Positions 1-8,491 of a DNA stretch of 64,000 nt are shown piece after piece; the first letter of the stretch is position 1; each line of letters begins with the position of its first letter. This DNA is from Streptomyces sp. NBC_00457 (GTDB lineage: Bacteria; Actinomycetota; Actinomycetes; Streptomycetales; Streptomycetaceae): NCBI RefSeq assembly GCF_036014015.1, contig NZ_CP107905.1:2294001-2358000 (forward strand). The letters are read 5' to 3'. The notes beneath the pieces are model-generated. The model had not been told where the DNA came from. It did no database searches and saw only the letters and a program-made list of their open reading frames with translations. The position numbers and the translations under genes were made by a program.

Positions 1-434
1 AGGAACCCGTCTCCTCCGACGACCTGACCGGCCTGCGCCTGGTCCGCGACGCGCTGGTCAGCGACGTGACCGCCGGCGAATACGGTTACGACCTGCCGTA
101 CTTCGCCCGCATGATCGCCGCCGGCGCGGTCGACTGCCTCCAGGTCGACGCGACCCGCTGCGGCGGCCTCACGGAGTTCCTTCGCGCCGCCGCACTGGCT
201 CACGCCCACGGCCTGGAGGTCTCCACCCACTGCGCCCCGCACGCCCACGCCGCCGCGGCCGCCGCGATCCCCAACCTCCGCCACATCGAGTGGTTCCACG
301 ACCACGTCCGCATCGAGGACATGTTCTTCGACGGCGCGCTGGACCCGACGGGCGGCTCCGTACGACCGCTCCGCGGGGTGGGCCACGGCTTGACGCTGCG
401 GACGGACGAGGTGGCGGAGTTCAGGGTCGCCTGA
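1..434 (+). CDS. Enolase-superfamily enzyme, C-terminal part (mandelate racemase/muconate lactonizing type)
   Basis: Only the last 143 codons are present; the gene begins before the window and reads in the frame starting at base 3. The fragment covers the second half of the TIM barrel. It has a strand ending in GEYGYD, a VDATRCGG strand of the type that places metal or acid/base residues, and a late STHCAPH segment in the position where this superfamily carries its C-terminal catalytic His. The tail (HIEWFHDHVRIE) resembles sugar-acid dehydratases or mandelate racemase-like proteins. The substrate cannot be told without the capping domain. It converges with the SDR gene on the other strand, and the two stops lie 8 bases apart. 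Confidence 0.8.
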   Translation, partial: EPVSSDDLTGLRLVRDALVSDVTAGEYGYDLPYFARMIAAGAVDCLQVDATRCGGLTEFLRAAALAHAHGLEVSTHCAPHAHAAAAAAIPNLRHIEWFHDHVRIEDMFFDGALDPTGGSVRPLRGVGHGLTLRTDEVAEFRVA

Positions 435-457
435 CGTTCGTTCAGGGTCGCCTGACG
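420..457. repeat. 17-nt direct duplication between convergent stops
   Basis: The 17-mer TTCAGGGTCGCCTGACG occurs at 420-436 and again at 441-457. The first copy holds the stop of the enolase-superfamily gene. The second holds the last codons and stop of the opposing SDR gene. The unit repeats with a 21-bp period, as expected for a small tandem duplication. Confidence 0.85.
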
Positions 458-1488
458 GCGACAAGGCGGGCCAGTCTGCGGGCCGCCAGGATCCCGGCGC
501 CCGCGGTGAGCGCCGTACCGATCCGGCCGCGACGCCTGGAGAGCCATTCCTGCGGGCTGTCCCCGTGGGACTCCGCGTCGAACCGCCCGTGCGCCCCGAA
601 GTCCCGCCCGTGCGGCCCGTCGGCCGGGGTCCACAGGTTGCCGGGGTCGCGGTGCTCGCCCTCGTCCCGCTGCGCGTCGAACCCGCTCCGCGCCAGATAC
701 CGGTCCAGCAGCCCCGGCGCCACCGCGTTGGCGACCAGCGTGGCCACCGTGGAGCCGCCCACCCAGTACTCCCGCCGCCGCCCGTGCCCCGCCGCGTGCA
801 CGATCGCCCGCGCCGCCACCTCCGGCTGATACACGGGCGGCACGGGCCGCGCCCGCCCCGGCATCCGGCTCAACACCCAGTCGAACTGGGGGGTGTTGAC
901 GGCGGGCAACTGCACCATCGTGGTACGGACCCGGCTCCGTTCGTGCAGCAGCTCGCACCGCAGCGACTCGTTGAACCCCTGAATCGCGTGCTTCGCGCCG
1001 CAGTACGCGGACTGCAGCGGAATCCCCCGGTAGGCGAGCGCGGAACCGACCTGCACGATGGTCCCCCGGTTCCGCGGCAGCATGTGCCGCAGCGCCGCGC
1101 GCGTGCCGAACACACAGCCCAGATACGTCACTTCGGTCACCCGCCGGAACTCGTCCGCGGTGATCTCCGTGAACGGCGCGAAGACGCCGGCGAAGGCGTT
1201 GTTGACCCATACGTCGATGCGCCCGAAGGCGTCGACGACCTGCTGGGCGGCGTCCTCCACGGCCTTGGGGTCGGCCATGTCGACGGGCACGACGAGGGCC
1301 TGGCCCCCGGCGCGCTGCACCTCATCGGCCGCCGCGGCCAGGCCCTCGCGTCCCCGGGCCAGCAGGGCGACCCGGTCGCCCCGCGCGGCGAAGGCCAGAG
1401 CCGTGGCCCGGCCCACGCCGCCGCTGGCCCCGGTGACCACGACGGCCCTGCCGCCGTTCGACAGCGGCATCCGCGACGGCGTACGCAT
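442..1488 (-). CDS. SDR family NAD(P)-dependent oxidoreductase
   Basis: Protein of 348 aa. A classical short-chain dehydrogenase fold fills about the first 250 residues. It has the nucleotide-binding loop TGASGGVGRA near the N terminus, the NNAF variant of NNAG, and the YCGAKHA active-site Tyr/Lys pair. The last ~90 residues are an extension ending in a short hydrophobic, Arg-rich tail, which may associate with the membrane. Extended SDRs of this type with a C-terminal tail are common in Streptomyces and their substrates are unknown. ATG 1488 is used; MPLSNGG at 1470 is an alternative start. The start lies 6 bases after the stop of the upstream holin-like gene, so the two are probably co-transcribed. 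Confidence 0.85.
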   Translation of the reverse strand: MRTPSRMPLSNGGRAVVVTGASGGVGRATALAFAARGDRVALLARGREGLAAAADEVQRAGGQALVVPVDMADPKAVEDAAQQVVDAFGRIDVWVNNAFAGVFAPFTEITADEFRRVTEVTYLGCVFGTRAALRHMLPRNRGTIVQVGSALAYRGIPLQSAYCGAKHAIQGFNESLRCELLHERSRVRTTMVQLPAVNTPQFDWVLSRMPGRARPVPPVYQPEVAARAIVHAAGHGRRREYWVGGSTVATLVANAVAPGLLDRYLARSGFDAQRDEGEHRDPGNLWTPADGPHGRDFGAHGRFDAESHGDSPQEWLSRRRGRIGTALTAGAGILAARRLARLVAVRRP

Positions 1489-1494
1489 CGCGCA

Positions 1495-2025
1495 TCACGC
1501 CCGGTGGTGCGGCTGCTCGGGGTCGATGTCCTCGGGGCGCGGCGCGGCGGGCGGTATGCCGGCGCCCGGCACGCCGGTCGCCGGTGCTCCGGCCGCCCCG
1601 CCGAGCGTGCCCGGCGTGGCGGGCGGCACCGGCGGATAGGGCGGCGCGCCCGGGGTGCCCTGCGGCATGCCGCCGAGGGCGCGTTCACGTTCCGCGGCGA
1701 GTTCGGCCTCGCGCTCCGGCGTCGGCCGGGCCGCGGACGGCCGGGCGGAGCCACGCAGCACGTAGGCCACGATGCCCAGGATCACCGCGGTGATCAGCGC
1801 GGCGGCCCAGTCGGGCAGTCCGATGGCGAGGGCCAGGCCCACAGCGAGCGCGAGGGCCGCGCCCGCGTAGAGGGCGACGGCGCCGGACGCGGCGTACAGG
1901 ACGGCCGTGCGGCGCTGCTTGCGGGTCTGCTGACGCAGTTCGTCGCGTACGGTCTCGCGCGCCACCTGCGCCAGCTCGTCGACCAGCGCCTTGTCCAAGT
2001 GCTCCAGATGATCCAAGCGGTCCAT
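1495..2025 (-). CDS. Holin-like (phage holin superfamily III type) membrane protein
   Basis: Protein of 176 aa. A charged, helical N terminus (about residues 1-45, MDRLDHLEHLDKALVDELAQVARET) precedes two membrane helices at roughly 45-70 and 75-95. A long Pro/Gly/Ala-rich, likely disordered C-terminal tail ends in His-His-Arg. This layout matches the actinobacterial phage-holin-family or DUF1469-like proteins, which in chromosomes are housekeeping membrane proteins rather than lysis genes. The start was placed at ATG 2025, where the amphipathic N terminus begins. The SDR gene follows directly. Confidence 0.6.
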   Translation of the reverse strand: MDRLDHLEHLDKALVDELAQVARETVRDELRQQTRKQRRTAVLYAASGAVALYAGAALALAVGLALAIGLPDWAAALITAVILGIVAYVLRGSARPSAARPTPEREAELAAERERALGGMPQGTPGAPPYPPVPPATPGTLGGAAGAPATGVPGAGIPPAAPRPEDIDPEQPHHRA

Positions 2026-2131
2026 GGCCGCCGGGTACCCGCGGGCCCGTGCGCGTAACGCCCAGGGCGTCGGGTACCCGTCCGGCCCGCACCCTTCCAC
2101 AGGCGCAAGCCGGCAGGAGGAAGTCAAGAGG

Positions 2132-2680
2132 ATGACCGAACGTACCGACGTGGTGGAGCTGCTCAAGGAGCAGCACACACGGATCCGGGAACTGTTCGAC
2201 GAGGTGGCGGCCCGCAAGGGCGAGGAGCGGAAGCAGAGCTTCCATGATCTCGTCCGGCTTCTCGCGGTGCACGAGACCGCCGAGGAAGAGGTCGTCCACC
2301 CCTTTGCCCGCAAGAACATCGACGGCGGCGAACTCGTCGTCAAGGACCGTATCGAGGAGGAGGAGCAGGCCAAGCGTGCCCTGTCCCGCCTCGACGACAT
2401 GGACCCGGACTCGCCGGAGTTCCTCGACCTGTTCGCGGCCCTGCGCCAGGACGTGCTGGCGCACGCCGAGAACGAGGAGCGGTACGAGTTCGCCCACTTC
2501 CACCGGACCGCCGACCGCGACCGGCTGGAGACCCTGGCCCGCGCCGTGCAGGCGGCCGAGGCCCTCGCTCCCACACGTCCCCACCCGGGCACCGACACGG
2601 CCCTGAAGAACGTGGCCGTCGGCCCGGTCGCGGCCGTCGTCGACCGCACCCGGGACGCCGTACGCAAGGCCATGGGCTGA
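2132..2680 (+). CDS. Hemerythrin (HHE) domain protein
   Basis: Protein of 182 aa. The ATG at 2132 follows an AGGAGG ribosome site at 2115-2120. The first ~125 residues are a four-helix HHE domain. Metal-ligand motifs are visible: HTRIRELF in helix 1, HETAEEEVVHP in helix 2, and HAENEERYEFAHF in helix 4. These fit a di-iron site of the kind used for O2, NO or redox sensing and handling. The C-terminal ~50 residues form an amphipathic tail. The gene stands alone and is followed by a perfect 17-bp-stem hairpin. Confidence 0.85.
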   Translation: MTERTDVVELLKEQHTRIRELFDEVAARKGEERKQSFHDLVRLLAVHETAEEEVVHPFARKNIDGGELVVKDRIEEEEQAKRALSRLDDMDPDSPEFLDLFAALRQDVLAHAENEERYEFAHFHRTADRDRLETLARAVQAAEALAPTRPHPGTDTALKNVAVGPVAAVVDRTRDAVRKAMG

Positions 2681-2687
2681 CTTGGTG

Positions 2688-2728
2688 CCGGGGCGGGGAG
2701 ATCGGGCGAAACGATCTCCCCGCCCCGG
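2688..2728 (+). terminator. Perfect 17-bp-stem hairpin after hemerythrin gene
   Basis: Left arm 2688-2704 and right arm 2712-2728 are exactly complementary (17 bp, begins CCGGGGCGGGG), with a 7-nt loop GGCGAAA. It lies 8 bases after the hemerythrin stop. There is no U-tract, as is usual for Streptomyces hairpin terminators. Confidence 0.8.
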
Positions 2729-2751
2729 CCGTGCCAACTAGGCTCGTGCGC

Positions 2752-3099
2752 ATGGACATTCTGGGAGCCACGCTGCGCGTCTGCGTCGACGACCTGGAGA
2801 CCGCGGTCCCCTTCTACGAACGCCTCGCGGGCGGCAGAGCCCTCCGTTTCGAGCGCGGCGGCGTCCAGGTGGCCGCCGTCGGCTGCTTCCTGCTGATGAG
2901 CGGGCCGGAGTCGGAGCTGGAGGTGCTGCGCAAGGTCGCCGCGACGATCGCCGTCACGGACGTCGACGAGGCCCACAAGGTCCTCACCGACCTGGGCGCC
3001 CACATCGTCGCCGGCCCGGTGACGACACCGGTGGGCCGCAACATGATCGTGATGCATCCGGACGGCGCGATCTACGAGTACGTGGACCGCCGCGCCTGA
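2752..3099 (+). CDS. VOC (glyoxalase/bleomycin resistance-like) family protein
   Basis: Protein of 115 aa, the usual size for one VOC module. It carries the paired beta-alpha-beta-beta-beta halves, opening with ATLRVCVDDLETAVPFYERLAGG and ending with MHPDGAIYEYVDR, where the late Glu is a typical metal-ligand position. The substrate is unknown. The ATG at 2752 has no ribosome site. A TAGGCT -10-like hexamer at 2739-2744 ends seven bases before the ATG, which suggests a leaderless mRNA. A GTG at 2731 is in frame but lies inside this promoter-like stretch. Confidence 0.75.
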   Translation: MDILGATLRVCVDDLETAVPFYERLAGGRALRFERGGVQVAAVGCFLLMSGPESELEVLRKVAATIAVTDVDEAHKVLTDLGAHIVAGPVTTPVGRNMIVMHPDGAIYEYVDRRA

Positions 3100-3118
3100 C
3101 GCCGCACGCTGCCGAAGG

Positions 3119-3670
3119 TCAACCGGATGCCCGCATCTCGGCGGTGATGGCCCAGCGCTCGTGGTCCCGCCAGGCGCCGTCGATGTAGAGGAAGTCCGGC
3201 GAGAAGCCCTCCCGGCGGAAGCCGCAGGCGCGGGCCAGGGCGATGGACGCGGTGTTGGCGGGCTGGACGTTGATCTCGAGCCGGTGCAGCCGCATCGGGC
3301 CGAAGGCATGGCCGACGACGAGGTCGAGGCCTTCGCGCATGAGCCCGTGCCCGGCCGCGTGCGCGAAGGCGCCGTAGCCGAGGGCGCCGCTCAGGAAGGC
3401 GCCCTGGACGATGTTGTTGATGTTGATGAATCCGGCGATGGCCCCGCCGTCCCTCTCGCAGACCAGGAAGCCCGCCTTGGTGGGGTCCTCGATCAGCCGG
3501 CCCGCATAGGCGGTGTACGCCTGTGGGCTGTCCGGTGGGAAGAGCCACGGATGGTGCAGGTCCTTGCTCTCCCGCGCGCGGGCGCTGAACTCGGCGGCGT
3601 CGTCGTAGGTGAAGTGGCGTATGCCCACACGAGGGCCTTCGGCGAGATAGCGGGATGCGGTGTGCGGCAT
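3119..3670 (-). CDS. GNAT family N-acetyltransferase (RimJ/RimL-like)
   Basis: Protein of 183 aa, convergent with the VOC gene. It shows the RimL-type layout: an N-terminal strand VGIRHFTYDDAAEF, a FININNIVQGAFLSGALGYG core, an acetyl-CoA-binding region around AHAAGHGLMREGLDLVVGHAFG, and the late motif LHRLEINVQPANTASIALARACGFRREGFS. These proteins acetylate alpha-amino groups of ribosomal proteins or small amines; the substrate here is not predictable. Confidence 0.85.
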   Translation of the reverse strand: MPHTASRYLAEGPRVGIRHFTYDDAAEFSARARESKDLHHPWLFPPDSPQAYTAYAGRLIEDPTKAGFLVCERDGGAIAGFININNIVQGAFLSGALGYGAFAHAAGHGLMREGLDLVVGHAFGPMRLHRLEINVQPANTASIALARACGFRREGFSPDFLYIDGAWRDHERWAITAEMRASG

Positions 3671-3719
3671 CCCGCCACCCTATGACGGGCCCCCCTGTCG
3701 CCGGGCTACTGTCGCCGCT

Positions 3720-5513
3720 TCATGAGCCACCCGCCACCGGCAGCTCCAGCACCCCCGTGTCGTGAGGCGCGCTGACCACGGTCACCGGCTTGATCCCCCG
3801 GTTCCCGAAGTACGCGTCGTCGCTCGCCGCGATCACGAACCGCAGCCGGTGCCCCTTCTCGTACCGGTGCACGATCCCGGGCAGCGTCACGGTGAAACTC
3901 TTGGTGACGTCGGGAACACGGACCGGCGCGACCAGCCGGTGGACCAGCGTCTTGGTGCCGTCGGGCGCGACGTCGTACAGCTTGGCGAACAGGACGAGCT
4001 TGTCGGCGGCGTTGCCCGAATCCTGCGTCCGCTCGGTCTTCGGGGAGACCACTTTGAGCGTGGCCCTCGGCGCCCCCACGACATCGACCGTCCGGGTCAG
4101 CGGCTCGCTGGTCCATCCCAGGTAGGTGCCCGGTGTGTCGTACGGCGCCGGATCGGGCAGCCCGATGATCCCGGTCAGTGAACTCTCCGAATGGCTCGTG
4201 GAGATCAGCCAGTTGGTGTACGTACGGCTGCCGCGCGCCACCTTCTTGCGGTTGTCGACGAGCTTGCCGTCGCCGGAGAGGTACATCTTCCGGCCCGGCG
4301 CGGGCACTTGGTCCGCCGTGGCGTACGTACGGCCGGGGTCGGTGATCCAGTCGCGGTAGTAGGCGAAGGCCGGGCCCGTGTCGACGGTGCGCTGGTTGTG
4401 TAGGTAGCGGTCGAACCAGGCGAGGATGCGCTTGCCGACGTAGGAGGAGTCCAGGTTGCCCTGGCTCAGGTTGAGTTCGCCGGACGCCGGATCGGTGAGG
4501 CCGCCGCTGTGCCCCCAGGACTGCCAGATCATCTTGGTGGGGGTGCCCTGCGCCTTGAGCGCCTTGTACGTCGCCGTCGCCTCGTTGAGGTTGAACAGGC
4601 TGTCGGCCTGCCCCTGGACCAGCAGCGTGGGCGCCTCGACGCGGCTGAGGTACGACACCGGGGACACGCTGTGCGCGTAGGCGAGCATGTCGGCGGTCTT
4701 GTCGGCCGGGTAGCTGCCGGAGTTGAGGGTGCGGACGGTGTCGCAGGCCTTGGTGACGAAGTGCAGACAGGCGAGGGAGTTGATCCGGGACGGGTCGAGG
4801 CTGGGCTCCAGCAGGGGCTGGCCCTCTCCTATGAGGTAGAAGCCGTTGGTCCACTGCCATTTGAAGACGCCGGGGACGCTGCCGCTGCCGAGGACGTTGT
4901 TCGGGTCGAGGGAGTAGGCGAGGTTGTTCCAGGTGATCATCGGGACGAGCGCGTCGACCCGGTGGTCCACGGCGGCCGTCGCCAGCTGGATGGCGCCGCC
5001 GTAGGAGCCGCCGATCATGCCGACCCGGGGATCGCCGGGGCCGTCCTGGGTCACGAAGTCGGCATTCGTGCCGTCGTCGGCGGCCCGCTTACCGGCCAGG
5101 AAGTCGACGAGCCGCGAGGCCGCCTCACCGTCGATGGCCGGGTCGTCCAGCGAGATGAGACAGCCGCTCCGGCCGAAGCCGAGCCCCGAGTAGACCAGGG
5201 AGACATAGCCGCGCTCGGCGAACGCCTTGCCGATGGCGTCGGTCGAGCCGTCGTTCTTGCTGCCGCCGAAGCCGTTGGTGGCGAGCACGGCGGGTGCGGG
5301 GTGGGCGGCGTCCACGCCGGCGGGCCGGTACAGGTCGGCGTCGACGGTGCAGGTGCGGCCACCGGCCTGGACGGTGAACTTCAGTGCGGTGACGGTGTAT
5401 TGGCCGTAGCGGCCGGTCGCGGTGGCGGGTGAGGTGAGTGCGAGGGGTGCGGTGAGGGCGGCGCCGAGAGCGAGGACGAGCGGGACGCGGGATCTGGGCA
5501 CACGTCGGGACAC
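3720..5513 (-). CDS. Secreted CocE/NonD-family X-Pro dipeptidyl-peptidase-like hydrolase
   Basis: Protein of 597 aa from GTG 5513, chosen because GGAGG stands five bases upstream. GTG 5525 gives a 601-aa version. A Sec signal peptide occupies about residues 1-35, ending in an AxA site (PATATG). The alpha/beta-hydrolase domain has the nucleophile elbow GGSYGGA and an Asp in VQGQADSLFNLNEA, followed by a His in SWGHSGG. The C-terminal ~200 residues form the jelly-roll domain of X-Pro dipeptidyl peptidases and cocaine esterase. Secretion suggests peptide or ester hydrolysis outside the cell. A perfect inverted repeat 31 bases upstream points to TetR-type control. Confidence 0.85.
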   Translation of the reverse strand: MSRRVPRSRVPLVLALGAALTAPLALTSPATATGRYGQYTVTALKFTVQAGGRTCTVDADLYRPAGVDAAHPAPAVLATNGFGGSKNDGSTDAIGKAFAERGYVSLVYSGLGFGRSGCLISLDDPAIDGEAASRLVDFLAGKRAADDGTNADFVTQDGPGDPRVGMIGGSYGGAIQLATAAVDHRVDALVPMITWNNLAYSLDPNNVLGSGSVPGVFKWQWTNGFYLIGEGQPLLEPSLDPSRINSLACLHFVTKACDTVRTLNSGSYPADKTADMLAYAHSVSPVSYLSRVEAPTLLVQGQADSLFNLNEATATYKALKAQGTPTKMIWQSWGHSGGLTDPASGELNLSQGNLDSSYVGKRILAWFDRYLHNQRTVDTGPAFAYYRDWITDPGRTYATADQVPAPGRKMYLSGDGKLVDNRKKVARGSRTYTNWLISTSHSESSLTGIIGLPDPAPYDTPGTYLGWTSEPLTRTVDVVGAPRATLKVVSPKTERTQDSGNAADKLVLFAKLYDVAPDGTKTLVHRLVAPVRVPDVTKSFTVTLPGIVHRYEKGHRLRFVIAASDDAYFGNRGIKPVTVVSAPHDTGVLELPVAGGS

Positions 5514-5543
5514 GGAGACCTCCACACTGAGGACAACCCGGGA

Positions 5544-5569
5544 TACCGACCAGTAGGTACTGGTCGGTA
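5544..5569 (-). promoter_or_regulatory. Perfect 12+2+12 palindrome, TetR-type operator candidate
   Basis: TACCGACCAGTA at 5544-5555 and its exact complement TACTGGTCGGTA at 5558-5569 are separated by GG. It sits 31 bases upstream of the secreted hydrolase start, where promoter binding would repress. The half-site resembles TetR-family operators of the TACCGACC/GGTCGGTA kind. No TetR gene is adjacent; the only one in the window is 25 kb away. Confidence 0.75.
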
Positions 5570-5647
5570 ATCATGGTGTGGCACGTGTCAGGCGCAGGTC
5601 AATCGCTGTGACGGGTGATCCTTGACGGAGATTCAGTAGCGGTTGGC

Positions 5648-6571
5648 TCAGCGCAGCGCGGGTTGGTCGAACGTCAACGTGCCGGTGTCGGCGTCGAGTT
5701 CGGCCTCCAGTCCGAAGGGGATGGTCAACGCCCCGTCACAGTGGCCGAACCCGAACTCCTCCATGACCGGGATGCCCAGTCCGCCGAGCCGGTCGGCGAA
5801 CACGGCGCGCAGTGCGTCGTAAGCACCGCATTCGCTCCACGAGCCGAGCGCGATCCCGGTGACGCCGTCGAGCCGTTCCGCGCGCAGGAGTTGGGTCAGC
5901 ATCCGGTCGATCCGGTACGGCTGTTCGCCGACGTCCTCGATCATCAGCAGCCCGCCGCGAGTGTCTGTGCGGGCGTGGGGTGAGCCGAGGTCGGACACTA
6001 GGAGGCAGAGGCAGCCTCCGTAGGTGACGCCCCGGGCCCGCCCGGGGACCAGAGCGCTGCCCCGCGACTCGATGGTGCGGACCGTCTCGGGGGCGAGGAG
6101 GGTCGCCCTCAGGTGCTCCTGGGCCCGGGCGTTCTTGGTGAAGTCGGCGCCCGCGGCCGTCGGCCCGTACAGCGTGACCAGCCCCAGCCGCGTGGCGAAC
6201 GCCTCGTGCAGCGCGGTGATGTCGCTGAAGCCCACGAACACCTTCGGCCCGGCCGCGCGCATCGCGTCCCAGTCCAGCAGATCGACCATCCGCAGCGCGC
6301 CGTAGCCGCCGCGGGCGCACAGCACGGCGTCGACGGACGGATCGCACCAGGCGTTCTGCAGATCGGCGGCCCGCTGCGCGTCGGTGCCCGCGAGGTAGTC
6401 CAACTCGCCGTGTCGGCCGAGGACATGGGGTGCGACGACCGGCTCGAGGTCCCAGCCGCGCAACAGGTCGAGTCCGGCCTGCAGTCGTTCCTCGGCCACG
6501 GGTCCGCTGGGCGCGACGACGGCCACGCGGGCGCCGGGGGCCAGCCGGGACGGACGTACCAACTGCTTCAC
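5648..6571 (-). CDS. ldcA: LD-carboxypeptidase (muramoyltetrapeptide carboxypeptidase)
   Basis: Protein of 307 aa, family S66, the expected length. It removes the terminal D-Ala from murein tetrapeptides in the cytoplasm. Visible catalytic elements are the Ser in VGFSDITAL, the Glu in LLMIEDVGE, and the His in GHCDGALTIPFG. CARGGYGALR is the conserved first-domain loop. The GTG start at 6571 overlaps the TGA of the upstream S9 peptidase gene by four bases (GTGA), so translation is probably coupled. It is the last gene of a four-gene peptidase operon. Confidence 0.88.
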   Translation of the reverse strand: MKQLVRPSRLAPGARVAVVAPSGPVAEERLQAGLDLLRGWDLEPVVAPHVLGRHGELDYLAGTDAQRAADLQNAWCDPSVDAVLCARGGYGALRMVDLLDWDAMRAAGPKVFVGFSDITALHEAFATRLGLVTLYGPTAAGADFTKNARAQEHLRATLLAPETVRTIESRGSALVPGRARGVTYGGCLCLLVSDLGSPHARTDTRGGLLMIEDVGEQPYRIDRMLTQLLRAERLDGVTGIALGSWSECGAYDALRAVFADRLGGLGIPVMEEFGFGHCDGALTIPFGLEAELDADTGTLTFDQPALR

Positions 6572-8487
6572 TTGGTCAGCTCCAGGGTGTCGATGCCGGG
6601 CGGGTGCAGGCCGAAGACCTGTGCGTACAGGGAGAGTTCGGCCTCCAGGGCGCGGATCATGGTGTCGGCCCGGCGGAATCCGTGTCCCTCCCCTTCGAAG
6701 GTGATGTACGCGTGCGGCACGCGCCGGCCCTCCATGCGGGCCAGGAAGCGCTCGCACTGCGTGGGCGGGCAGATCACGTCGTCCAGGCCCTGCAACAGCA
6801 GGAAGGGCGCGGTGATCCGGTCGGCGTGCTCGGCGGGCGAGCGCTCCACGTACCGCGCGGGCACCTCGGCGAGCGGCCCGACGAGCGACTCCAGGTACTG
6901 GGACTCGAAGTCGTGGGTCTCCCCCGCTCCCCAGCCGGTCAGGTCGAGAACCGGGTAGATGATCGTGCCGCAGGCGTAGACATCGGTCGTGGCCAGCGAC
7001 GCGGCGGCCGTCCAGCCGCCCGCGCTGCCGCCCCGGACGGCGAGCCGGTCACGGTCCGCGGTGCCCTCGTCGGCGAGGGCCAGCGCGACGGCCGCGCAGT
7101 CCTCGACGTCGACCACGCCCCACTGCTCACGCAGCCGGTCCCGGTACGCCCGTCCGTATCCGGTGGAGCCGCCGTAGTTGACCTCGGCGACTCCGATGCC
7201 GCGCGAGGTGAAGTAGGCGATCGCCAGGTCGAGCACGAGCGGCGCCCTGCTGGTGGGCCCGCCGTGCGCCCAGACGACGTACGGCGGCAACTCGTCGCAT
7301 GGTGCGCCGCAGGCGGGGTGGTGGGGCGGGTAGAGGTGCGCGTGGATCTCGCGTCCGGCCGGGCCGGTGAAGGTGCGGATGTGCGGTTCGGGGCAGTAGG
7401 CGGGGTCGACCGCGTCCTGGTGCGCGGCGCCGATCACCTGGGCGCGGCCGGTCCGGGCGTCCAGTTCCACCACCTCGTACGCGGTGCGCGGGCTCGCCCC
7501 GACGGCGACGACCCGCTCGCCGTGCGCCGCGAGCGCCGGCGCGAACTCGGTCCAGGGGCCGGCGGCGTCGACGACCTCGCCGGTCTCCGGGTCGAGGATG
7601 CCGAGCGTGGTGGCGCCCCGGCCGTGCACGACGGCGATCAGTCCGCTCTCCAACGGGGCGAACCAGCGCTGGCCGAGCTTCCACAGCGGACCGCCGAACT
7701 CCTCCTCGCGCGGGCAGAGCGGTCGGCCGTCGCTGTAGAGGTTCCACCAGCCGGAGCGGTCGCTCGCGTACAGCAGGGAGCCGTCGGGCGCCCAGTCCAC
7801 CTGCGCGATGGACTCCCCGGGGCCGCCGGCGACGGTGCGCGCCGCACGGAAGACACCGTCCACCTCCGCGACGACGAGTTCCGTGCCGTCCCACGGCATC
7901 CGCGGATGGTCCCAGGCGAGCCAGGCCGCACGCCGCCCGTCGGGCGAGATCCTCGGCCCGGTCACGAACCGGTGCCGGTCGTCGGTCAGTTCGCGTACGG
8001 CGTCCCGGTCCTCGGCCGCCGAGCCGTCCAGCGGCACCGCGGCGAGCACGCGGCGTACGTCGGTGGGCGCCTCGCCGGTGAACTCCTCCATCACGCACCA
8101 CACTTCACCGACGTCCAGGCGCACCTGCGGCTCGGCCCAGCGCGGTCCGGCCGGCGTCAGCGGACGCGGCTCGCTGCCCGGCTCGTACCGGTACAGCCGC
8201 TGGTCGGCGAAGTTCACGAACACGACGAGCGGTCCGGCGACACCGGCCCAGGGCTGTCCGCCGTACTCGATGACGCGACTGCGCACGTTCCACGGCGCGG
8301 GCAGCATGGACTCCTCGGTGCCGTCGGTACGACGCCTCACGAGCGTGCGCCGTCCGCCCTCCGTGGGCCGTGGCTCGGTCCACCAGGCCTCGTCGCCGAC
8401 GAAGCCGACATACTCGGGGTGCCCGTCGTGCGCGGCGGCGAGGGCCGCGTCGATCGGGGACGGCCATGAGCCGAAGGCCAGCTCCAT
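6568..8487 (-). CDS. S9 family prolyl oligopeptidase-like peptidase
   Basis: Protein of 639 aa. The N-terminal ~380 residues carry repeated WxxDG/SPDG blades of a beta-propeller (APDGSLLYASDRSGWWNLY). The C-terminal alpha/beta-hydrolase domain has the nucleophile Ser near residue 487 (GGSAGGW), Asp near 567 (GLDDVICPP) and His near 601 (GEGHGF). There is no signal peptide, so it acts on short peptides in the cytoplasm. The ATG at 8487 was chosen because it lies 4 bases after the M20 stop; 8529 would extend into that gene. It sits between the M20 and LdcA genes in one transcription unit. Confidence 0.88.
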   Translation of the reverse strand: MELAFGSWPSPIDAALAAAHDGHPEYVGFVGDEAWWTEPRPTEGGRRTLVRRRTDGTEESMLPAPWNVRSRVIEYGGQPWAGVAGPLVVFVNFADQRLYRYEPGSEPRPLTPAGPRWAEPQVRLDVGEVWCVMEEFTGEAPTDVRRVLAAVPLDGSAAEDRDAVRELTDDRHRFVTGPRISPDGRRAAWLAWDHPRMPWDGTELVVAEVDGVFRAARTVAGGPGESIAQVDWAPDGSLLYASDRSGWWNLYSDGRPLCPREEEFGGPLWKLGQRWFAPLESGLIAVVHGRGATTLGILDPETGEVVDAAGPWTEFAPALAAHGERVVAVGASPRTAYEVVELDARTGRAQVIGAAHQDAVDPAYCPEPHIRTFTGPAGREIHAHLYPPHHPACGAPCDELPPYVVWAHGGPTSRAPLVLDLAIAYFTSRGIGVAEVNYGGSTGYGRAYRDRLREQWGVVDVEDCAAVALALADEGTADRDRLAVRGGSAGGWTAAASLATTDVYACGTIIYPVLDLTGWGAGETHDFESQYLESLVGPLAEVPARYVERSPAEHADRITAPFLLLQGLDDVICPPTQCERFLARMEGRRVPHAYITFEGEGHGFRRADTMIRALEAELSLYAQVFGLHPPGIDTLELTK

Positions 8488-8491
8488 GCCG

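Noticed and set aside
1495..2025. Phage lysis module suggested by a holin-like protein
   Set aside because: No endolysin or other phage gene lies near. The neighbours are ordinary chromosomal genes.
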